Shown here in pieces: positions 8,451 to 17,622 of a stretch of 64,000 bases of DNA. The stretch's first letter is position 1. The number at the start of each line of letters is the position of its first letter. The stretch covers positions 2,380,501 to 2,444,500 of the forward strand of contig NC_011830.1 of NCBI RefSeq assembly GCF_000021925.1. Direction: 5' to 3'. The notes under the pieces were generated by a model, which worked only from the letters and a program-made list of their open reading frames with translations, was not told the origin of the DNA and made no database searches. Source of the stretch: Desulfitobacterium hafniense DCB-2 (GTDB lineage Bacteria; Bacillota; Desulfitobacteriia; Desulfitobacteriales; Desulfitobacteriaceae). The position numbers were made by a program, and so were the translations under genes.

Positions 8451-8822
8451 TTAAAATTCATACCCTATAAGGGTGATATTGACTGTTCCTGCGGCACTTG
8501 TCGTCACTGAGATGGCTTCATCCTGGTTAAGCTGAACAGGGGAAGGAAAGCTTGCCCCATAGGTTGCCAGGGTGCTGGTAGGCATGATGGACATAAACGC
8601 AGCGTTGCTTCCTCTGTTCAGTTGAATGGTGACGGGAACAGAAGCGGACGCTTGCCAGGCCGTCATAAAGACACTTTTGCCGGAAGCCGGTGTCCAGAGC
8701 GCTGTATTGGTCTGAGCGGAGGTGAAGGTCCGGAACAGGACAATGCCCGACGAATACTCCCTGGTAATCAAAGGATCTTCCAAACTAAAAACGATGCTCA
8801 TGAGTTTTGTGTTATCACCCAT
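8451..8822 (-). CDS. Uncharacterised small surface-type protein, paralogue of the 289-residue neighbour
   Basis: A 123-residue protein. Shared motifs with the downstream gene are LWTPASGKSVFMTAWQ, SFPSPVQLN and a last strand ITLIGYEF. It appears to be the basic single-domain form of the fold, made almost wholly of beta strands. No export signal is visible, as is common for proteins assembled on forming spores from the mother cell. It has a GGGGG ribosome-binding site, and lies 33 bases upstream of the 289-residue gene, so co-transcription is likely. Confidence 0.65.
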   Translation of the reverse strand: MGDNTKLMSIVFSLEDPLITREYSSGIVLFRTFTSAQTNTALWTPASGKSVFMTAWQASASVPVTIQLNRGSNAAFMSIMPTSTLATYGASFPSPVQLNQDEAISVTTSAAGTVNITLIGYEF

Positions 8823-8867
8823 CTAAAAACCCCCTTATAGCATTGCCGACTGATAATCCCGGCAGAT

Positions 8868-11981
<3,114 letters not shown>

Positions 11982-12144
11982 CACTCCGCAATGAAGACAT
12001 GGTTTCTGCCTTATTCTTTCCTTAGTCTATGTTTATAAGGGGAAGCAGGTTCTTTAAAGTGCAACAGAAATATAATTATGAAGGATGAAAGGTTATGGCG
12101 TTGCTTTTATCAAACTTTTACATAGTGTGAGTTAATTTCATAAT

Positions 12145-12171
12145 GTTAGTCCGAAAATAAAACAGACTAAC
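12145..12171 (-). terminator. Weak hairpin after the transposase gene
   Basis: Arms GTTAGTC (12145-12151) and GACTAAC (12165-12171) with an AT-rich loop; no clear T-run follows on the minus strand. The stretch 11985-12201 otherwise holds only AT-rich sequence, presumably the transposon end and the promoter of the DUF4183 gene. Confidence 0.35.
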
Positions 12172-12201
12172 AGAATTTCGGAATTTCCGTTTTTTAAAAA
12201 A

Positions 12202-13560
12202 CTAAGCGGCCATACTCGTTGACTTATTTAGGCGATCGACAGCTAATTTGCATAGGGTATAGGCCAAGATTGAAAACTGAAAATCTACTTGGGCACGTTT
12301 TCCACGATGACGGATATTGTTGAGCTGGAAATACTCCTTGAGATACGCATTGACTCGCTCTACAGCAGTTCGTTGTTTGTAAAGTTCAAAGTAACGGTCA
12401 CTTCCCCTAGCTGGTACAGTGTATTTTCTAGGATCTGATGAAACCTTCATCTTAAACACCCTTTGACAGGTATTGCTTTCCCTAAGTGAACACTCCTTGC
12501 ATTCCTTGGGTTGAGTATATTTTACAGTGTCATAGCATGGATCATAGCTGTCGTAGCGGTATGAATAACCCTTCTGGCATATTGGACGAAAATATTTATC
12601 TTTGCCCTCTGGAAGTTGCTCATTTCGTCGATTGTAATCAATCAGCGCTTGTGCTCCTATACTTCTAGCTTGCTCGTAAATTGGAGCATAGTCATATCCT
12701 GCATCCGCAAGGATATGGGAGGGGTTCAAATAAGGGTGCTTTTCACTCAGAGCTTTAATTAGAGGAATGGCCATTTTTCCGTCATTTATATTCCCCGAAG
12801 AGAGTAAGGAGCTTAAAACGTATTGGCCCTTACAATCGACAAGGAGGTGCCCTTTGAAGCCATACCAGAACACGTTTTTACCTTCTGAATTCTTCTTAAT
12901 ACCCCATTGAGGATCAAGTGGGATGTGTTGTACTAATTCTGTAAAGCTGTAGGGAAGTTGATCTTCAATCTTCTTTTCAAATATGGGGCGATTCTTTTCT
13001 AGCTCCTCCTGTTCTTTGAGCCAAGCCTCGCGTTCTGCTTTGGGCTTTCGACCACGCTTTTTGGGAGCTTGCTCAACCACTGTTTTTTCCTTCTTTTTTT
13101 CAGGCTTGCGATCTCTGGCTTCGATATGGGTAGCATCGATTGCAACAGCACATTTCGGACCGATAAACCCTTCTTTGAATGCCTGAAGCACCAAATCATC
13201 CTGAGAATTTGCCAAGGCAGAGGAATCTTGGATTTTCTTAATCATCCGGCAATAGGATGCTTCACTAGGAACAGAGTCAGCAAGAGTGAATCCACAGTCG
13301 AATCGAAACTCTAAGCTGTTCTTTAACCGCTTACGCAAATCCTTAATTGTAGGGATTCTTTCAATTACTCGAATGATTAATGAGTAGATCATAGCAGAAT
13401 AGTTTAGTTGAGTTGGGGCTCCAAAGATAGCCTTTTTAGAAACTGCATTGAGTAAAGGAATAATGTCCAAAGACCCAAGAATTAGAGAATATGAATCTCT
13501 TGGAGAAGTTTCTAAAATTTCCTCCAAGGAAAATAGACGTTCTTGGCGAATATTAAACAT
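12202..13560 (-). mobile_element. DDE transposase of an IS4/IS5-superfamily element (IS1182-like)
   Basis: A 452-residue transposase. It has an N-terminal InsH/DUF772-like domain (GAPTQLNYSAMIYSLIIRVIE), a catalytic Asp in AIDATHIEARD, a second Asp in HILADAGYDY, a zinc-ribbon-like Cys cluster near PKECKECSLRESNTC, and a C-terminal Glu in the Y-R-E-K motif RTAVERVNAYLK. The reading frame is full length and looks active. The ATG at 13560 is chosen because AAAGGAGT precedes it. Terminal inverted repeats and target duplication could not be fixed by eye. The element separates two groups of DUF4183 genes on the same strand, so it probably inserted into their cluster. Confidence 0.85.
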
Positions 13561-13709
13561 CAGGGAGTACTCCTTTCCCACCTCTCGGTGTTTGTGTTTT
13601 GGACGACTACAATTTCGAGATGTTGGGGAGGTACTCCTTTTTTAGTTGTCAAAAAAAGTAGAAATATCAATGGGTTCAAGTTATGAAACTAATTCAGTGT
13701 ATTAAACAA

Positions 13710-13750
13710 CAGCAAGACGGCCTGGCTAAAATGCCCAGGCCGTCTTGCTG
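13710..13750 (-). terminator. Terminator after the small DUF4183 gene
   Basis: Perfect 16-bp arms (13710-13725 and 13735-13750, core GACGGCCTGG) followed on the minus strand by TTGTTTAAT. It lies 90 bases after the stop of the DUF4183 gene. Confidence 0.75.
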
Positions 13751-13839
13751 TACGCTCTTATTGGGGGTGTGCCTTTGCGTAAGCTCCTTATTGCCGCCAG
13801 TCCGGATGTGGGATGGCTGCATATTCTTAACTCTGAAAA

Positions 13840-14220
13840 TTAGGTTGTTACGGTGGTGTCGGAATCGGAAACCGGAGCGAAGTTAGTGACGACTAAGGTA
13901 ATGGGGGCGCCGACAGGAACTGTATCGGCATCTGTGATCACTACTTGTGAACCGTCACCGCTGACCGTGTATAAGCTGGTTTGCTGCAACACGCCGTTGA
14001 TAAACAATAGATAATAGCCATTGTCCGTAGTTACAGGAGTAAGGTTGCCTGTCATGACATTACCGGCATCATCAGTAAATTCGGTAGCCGGAATAGTGAC
14101 CGTTCCACCGGTTCTTTGATCTTCGCTTAACTCATAAAAATAGCTTTCCACGGCTGGATTAATCGCGGTGTCCGTTGTCGTAACGGCGTCTATGGCAAGC
14201 TTGAATAATTTCGTGGCCAT
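13840..14220 (-). CDS. DUF4183 domain protein (spore-surface type)
   Basis: A 126-residue protein consisting of one DUF4183 module: YFYELSEDQRTGGTV, then [20 protein letters not shown] and TVPVGAPITLVVTNF. The [14 protein letters not shown] core is shared with all three DUF4183 modules of the 1038-residue protein on the other side of the transposon. There is no signal peptide. Members of this family are often encoded near exosporium or coat genes in endospore formers. The AGGAGG-type ribosome-binding site precedes the ATG, and a strong terminator follows, so it is probably a single-gene unit. Confidence 0.8.
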   Translation of the reverse strand: MATKLFKLAIDAVTTTDTAINPAVESYFYELSEDQRTGGTVTIPATEFTDDAGNVMTGNLTPVTTDNGYYLLFINGVLQQTSLYTVSGDGSQVVITDADTVPVGAPITLVVTNFAPVSDSDTTVTT

Positions 14221-14387
14221 GAGTCGACCTCCTATTGTAATATTTTGGTAATTTACTTTATTATATTCGCTAAGTTGACAAGATGTGACTGGCGGGAACC
14301 CAGCGGAAATTATAAAGATGGCAATTTATAAAAAGGAATCGGGAGCAAAATTTATGGTGGCAATGATTTGTAATTTGAAAAGAAAAG

Positions 14388-14410
14388 CCGGCCAGGGAGT
14401 CCCTGGCCGG
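14388..14410 (-). terminator. Terminator after the small coiled-coil gene
   Basis: Perfect 10-bp arms CCGGCCAGGG / CCCTGGCCGG with a 3-base loop, followed on the minus strand by CTTTTCTTTTC. Confidence 0.8.
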
Positions 14411-14438
14411 GTATGTATTACATAGCTATTTTGCTATT

Positions 14439-14681
14439 TTATTGAGCGTTTAACATTGTAATATCTTCCTGGGCATCGACTACCGCCGACGCAATCACAT
14501 CAAGTTTTCGATGGATAGATTTGTTATCCATCCTCAGTGAGAGGATATCAATTTCCATTCTATCCAGGTTAGCTTGCATTTCCTTTTGTTCAGCTTGTAG
14601 CTCCTTTTGTCCGGCTTGTAGCTCTTTTTGTCCAGCTTCTAGCTTTTCTAACTTTTCCAAAATAATATCCAACTTATCCAT
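14439..14681 (-). CDS. Small coiled-coil protein with heptad repeats
   Basis: An 80-residue protein, almost wholly predicted coiled coil. Three consecutive 7-residue units AGQKELQ, AGQKELQ, AEQKEMQ occupy about residues 16-36, and the hydrophobic a/d spacing continues through LDRMEIDILSLRMDNKSIHRKL. There are no Cys and no membrane segment. It has an AGGGA ribosome-binding site and its own terminator. Similar small proteins are found beside phage or mobile genes, but no function is known. Confidence 0.65.
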   Translation of the reverse strand: MDKLDIILEKLEKLEAGQKELQAGQKELQAEQKEMQANLDRMEIDILSLRMDNKSIHRKLDVIASAVVDAQEDITMLNAQ

Positions 14682-14802
14682 TGCTTATCCCTCCCAATTT
14701 TTATGTTACCATAACAATATTTGTAATACAATCCCAGGAACGGCAGCCAGCATATTGAAGTAAGAATCGATTTCGTTGATTTTTAAATTCTTACCACAAT
14801 AA

Positions 14803-14940
14803 TTATTTAAAGGCAAGAAGCCGGTCGGGCTCTACAGCAAGGGCCTGAGCTATCCGGTATGAAGCAAGCAGATATAAAGTTCCTGCCTCACCATCACGTG
14901 GCTTGTAATTCCCTCCCAATACCCCTATAATGGATACAGG
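14803..14940 (-). pseudogene. Remnant resembling the C-terminal end of an XRE-type HTH protein
   Basis: An open minus-strand frame of about 46 codons with no convincing start codon ends SYRIAQALAVEPDRLLAFK before TAA at 14803. The RIAQALxVxxDxLL pattern is the usual end of the XRE/Cro helix-turn-helix fold. Only the last third of such a domain is present. A TATAAT promoter for the opposite strand and the small-RNA block overlap its upstream end. Confidence 0.35.
14903..14931 (+). promoter_or_regulatory. SigA-type promoter reading into the small-RNA block
   Basis: TTGTAA (14903-14908), 17-base spacer, TATAAT (14926-14931). It faces the promoter at 15050-15078 and has the same TATAATGGAT box. 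Confidence 0.5.
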
Positions 14941-14943
14941 TGG

Positions 14944-15043
14944 AAATTAAAAGGCCGCCGCGGCCCGAAAGTGCTACCAACACTTCCAGGCACGCGCAAG
15001 GTGTCGGAGCACCTACACGTAACAGCAAGCTGTCCGCGACGAC
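14944..15043 (-). ncRNA. Candidate small RNA of about 100 nt with four hairpins and a terminator
   Basis: On the minus strand a consensus promoter TTGTAC, 17 bases, TATAAT (15078 to 15050) should start an RNA near 15043. The transcript would fold into short hairpins in series: CTGTC/GACAG or ACAG/CTGT near 15041-15022, AGGTG/CACCT (15014-14999), AAGTG/CACTT (14985-14969), then GGCCG-CGG-CGGCC (14965-14953) followed by TTTTAATTT, an intrinsic terminator. No protein is convincing on either strand here. The target and function are unknown. It lies between an HTH remnant and a receiver/DUF3102 pair. Confidence 0.5.
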
Positions 15044-15049
15044 AGATCC

Positions 15050-15078
15050 ATTATACAATGCCCTTCGCTCCAGTACAA
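15050..15078 (-). promoter_or_regulatory. Promoter of the candidate small RNA
   Basis: Minus-strand TTGTAC (15078-15073), exactly 17 bases, TATAAT (15055-15050). It is a close match to the housekeeping sigma consensus. Confidence 0.55.
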
Positions 15079-15171
15079 CAGTACGGTTGGCCAGGGGGTA
15101 TAATCGGACTGCCGCTCAGGGGAGTGCTGATTGTGTGCGACTTGAGAGCAGTAAACATGAGACAGTATGAT

Positions 15172-15216
15172 TTCAGGCGCATGTGTAGGGATAAACCCTT
15201 GCATGCGTCTTTTAAT
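15172..15216 (+). terminator. Plus-strand hairpin with T-run, possible end of a second short transcript
   Basis: GCGCATG pairs with CATGCGT and AGGG with CCCT around a short loop, followed by CTTTTAATTT. A TATAAT at 15099-15104 lies about 75 bases upstream but lacks a good -35. The rest of 15056-15302 holds no gene I can support. Confidence 0.45.
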
Positions 15217-15302
15217 TTCCCCTGATCACCGCCAGGCTGCCGGAAGCGGGCCCATGATGGGGGTCCGGTCCGGCGCTGGGCGGAAAAGGGGGAAATAGAG
15301 TT

Positions 15303-15365
15303 ATGGATAGCAGAGCAGGAACCGGCCAAGGGCCAAGGAGAAAGGCCCGGCGGAAGCCATGCTGA
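15303..15365 (+). CDS. Possible 20-residue leader peptide before the receiver gene
   Basis: ATG at 15303 gives a very basic peptide, MDSRAGTGQGPRRKARRKPC, whose TGA overlaps the start of the receiver gene (ATGCTGA). The overlap suggests translational coupling, but the reading frame is short and may be chance. Confidence 0.25.
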   Translation: MDSRAGTGQGPRRKARRKPC

Positions 15366-15769
15366 GCGCCGGGTTGACTATTAGCCTATGTGATGATGGT
15401 GCACTTCAGCGAGCGTATGTAAAACTTATCATTCAGGACTATGAAAGCAGATTCGGAATCAAGTTTAACCTTTATGAATTCAGCAGCGGGGAAGAACTGC
15501 TGGAGAAATTCAACCAGAACCCTAAGCTATTTGACCTTTTCTTTCTCGATCACCGGATGAAAAACATCACCGGTCTTGAGACTGCCTCTTATATAAGGAA
15601 GCGCAATAAAGTGTGTCACATCGTTTTTATAACAGCGTCGGAGGAGCAGGAGGATTTTAAAGCCGTGTCGCCGCTCCGCGTCTTGACTAAACCGGCCCAG
15701 CCGGCAGCCATCTGGGACATTCTGGACAAGGTCTCGGCAGAAAAAATCAGCCCCAGCCATAGTGGCTGA
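15359..15769 (+). CDS. Stand-alone LytTR-type response-regulator receiver domain
   Basis: A 136-residue receiver domain. The acidic pair is in ISLCDDGALQ, the phospho-acceptor Asp in LFFLDHRMKNITGLE, the conserved Thr/Ser in IVFITASEE and the Lys in RVLTKPAQP. The layout (SGEELLEKFN, TGLETASYIRKRNKVCHIVFIT) is that of AgrA/VirR-type receivers, which usually continue into a LytTR DNA-binding domain. Here the protein stops after the receiver and no LytTR remnant follows. It may act by protein contact, or be a truncated relic. No histidine kinase lies next to it; the DUF3102 gene follows after 92 bases. Confidence 0.7.
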   Translation: MLSAGLTISLCDDGALQRAYVKLIIQDYESRFGIKFNLYEFSSGEELLEKFNQNPKLFDLFFLDHRMKNITGLETASYIRKRNKVCHIVFITASEEQEDFKAVSPLRVLTKPAQPAAIWDILDKVSAEKISPSHSG

Positions 15770-15861
15770 TGAGCCCTGCTTTTCGCCCATGAACTTCACG
15801 ATTTATTACCGCCTGGCATATTCTGGATTAGATTGATTGATGAAAGGGCGGGAAATGGATC

Positions 15862-16719
15862 GTGAATGATTTATCCACTGAACGGACGCCGCAGGTGATC
15901 GCGGCTGAAATAACTATGATTACCCGGCAAACCCGGAAAATTCTGCTGGCCAGCGCCGTGGAAATCGGCCGTCGGCTCAAGGAAGCGAAGAGTTTGGTCA
16001 ACCACGGGGAATGGGAGAAGTGGCTGGAGGAGTCGGTGAGATATTCCCTGAGTACTGCCAGAAGGCTGATGCAGCTCTACGAAGAGTATGGGGCAAGCTT
16101 CCCGGACGAGCCGGGTCTGTCAAATCACGCACCAGTGCGCGATTTGACTTACACTCAGGCCCTCCTCCTCTTGGGTCTGCCGGGAGAGGAACGGGAAGAA
16201 TTCCTGGCCCAGAACGATGTGACCGGCATGACCAAGCTGGAATTGCAGCAGGCTCTAAAAGACAGAGATCTGGCCAAGCAGGAGAGTGAGGAGATCCAGC
16301 AGGAAAATAAAGCCCTCAAAAAAGGGCTGGAGGGGATCAACAATGCAATCTCCAGTTTGATGGTCCAGTCTCTTCTTCCGGAGAATGCCCAAAGGGAATC
16401 CCCCGCTGCCGGTGCATCCTCCTCAGTCGGCAGTACCGGCAGTGCTCCCCTGGAAAGTAATGCCGCCATGCCGACGCATAACCTCAAAACAGAAATAGAT
16501 CCCAATGCTCCAGCTAAATATGTGGAGCGTTGTGACACCTGCTGTAAAACCATTAGCACCGCCTTTTTTGACCTGACCACAGCCCTTACCAATCTGCATT
16601 ATCTTGACGGGAATCTGAAAGAGCAAAAAAGAAAAGAGGCTCAGAAGCTGCTTGAGACAATTGCCGAGACGATTAAGGTGTGGCCGCCCCCGAAAAAGCC
16701 TCTGAAGGTTATCCGCTGA
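15862..16719 (+). CDS. DUF3102 family protein
   Basis: A 285-residue protein. The N-terminal 130 residues are a DUF3102 domain: AAEITMITRQTRKILLASAVEIGRRLKEAK, then GEWEKWLEESVRYSLSTARRLMQLYEEYG (described in two pieces; a helical, HTH-like region related to plasmid ParB-type or phage proteins). A coiled coil follows at about 130-160 (DLAKQESEEIQQENKALKKGLEG), and the C-terminus has a CDTCCKTI cysteine cluster and an amphipathic helix. DUF3102 genes usually sit on phages, plasmids or integrated elements, which supports calling 14.8-16.7 kb an accessory island. It starts at GTG with GAAAGGGCGGG upstream. Confidence 0.75.
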   Translation: MNDLSTERTPQVIAAEITMITRQTRKILLASAVEIGRRLKEAKSLVNHGEWEKWLEESVRYSLSTARRLMQLYEEYGASFPDEPGLSNHAPVRDLTYTQALLLLGLPGEEREEFLAQNDVTGMTKLELQQALKDRDLAKQESEEIQQENKALKKGLEGINNAISSLMVQSLLPENAQRESPAAGASSSVGSTGSAPLESNAAMPTHNLKTEIDPNAPAKYVERCDTCCKTISTAFFDLTTALTNLHYLDGNLKEQKRKEAQKLLETIAETIKVWPPPKKPLKVIR

Positions 16720-16722
16720 TTG

Positions 16723-17367
16723 TCAGCGGCTTTTGGTCAAAACAGCCCGGAAACAGTTTAAGTCATATCCGGTGATAGCATCAGCAGGGAGGGTGAAATC
16801 CACGGAACCATAAAAGGATAGTCCTTGCTGCTGGATCTCAGTTTGCAGTAGGGTCAGGTTAATTACAGGGTAATCAAAGGTCAGGATAATGAGACCATCT
16901 TGTTTTAATATACGCTTGAATTCCTGCAGTGCTGACCGAAGGGTAGGAAGATCAAGATGTTCCAAAACCGAAATACAGAATATTGTATCGAACATGCTTT
17001 CAGAGTAGGGTAGTTGAGCCAGGTTTGCCTGACTAAAGTGAATACGTTCAAAATATCCGGGGTGGATGGCTTGAGCAGCTTCATAGCCCAGGTCAGCCGT
17101 GATTTCCTGAATGATCGATCCAGGATGAAGAATGCGTTCATCGATATCACAGGCGTAGACATGGGCACAATTTTCGGATAAGAAAAACTTAAAAGGGTGG
17201 CTGATACCACAGGCGGCATCGAGCACGGTTGCTTCCGGTTCGGCAAAGGATGCCGCCCAGGCATATTCATAAAACCGGCTCCACCATGTTGAACGCAGTT
17301 TGAAAATCATGGAGTCAGTTTGAGCATCGGAGGTAGTAATAAACCTGGAAGTATACTTGTCATTCAT
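16723..17367 (-). CDS. Class I SAM-dependent methyltransferase
   Basis: A 214-residue methyltransferase with motif I VLDAACGISHPFKFFL, an acidic residue after strand 2 (YACDIDERIL) for ribose binding, motif IV FDTIFCISVLEHLDLP and the post-motif LKQDGLIILTFDYP. It has no extra substrate domain, so the substrate (small molecule, lipid or protein) cannot be told. It is convergent with DUF3102, with 3 bases between the stops, and divergent from the TetM-like gene, with 255 bases between. That gap holds no gene; a TATATA box near 17584 could serve the GTPase. Confidence 0.85.
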   Translation of the reverse strand: MNDKYTSRFITTSDAQTDSMIFKLRSTWWSRFYEYAWAASFAEPEATVLDAACGISHPFKFFLSENCAHVYACDIDERILHPGSIIQEITADLGYEAAQAIHPGYFERIHFSQANLAQLPYSESMFDTIFCISVLEHLDLPTLRSALQEFKRILKQDGLIILTFDYPVINLTLLQTEIQQQGLSFYGSVDFTLPADAITGYDLNCFRAVLTKSR

Positions 17368-17622
17368 CTGCCGTAGGCTCCTTTCAACGAGGTGATTACG
17401 AATTCACTAATATTCGTATGCTTATTGATTCAGGAAAGTGCCTGCATGCCGATTGCCACGCAAACAGCGTCCAAACCTCTAAATCCCCATAAGCCTTGAA
17501 GTTTAGCATAGCCTCTCTTTGAAACTTCCCCCAAATATTAGCGACTAATAGACAATTTATTTAATTCCCGCTTGCTGTTATTATATAGATAACACTATGG
17601 ACAGCGAAGGGTATAAATATAG

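Noticed and set aside
12120..13660. Terminal inverted repeats and target duplication of the transposon
   Set aside because: ACTTTT-type matches on both sides are weak and no flanking duplication was found, so element ends are not given.
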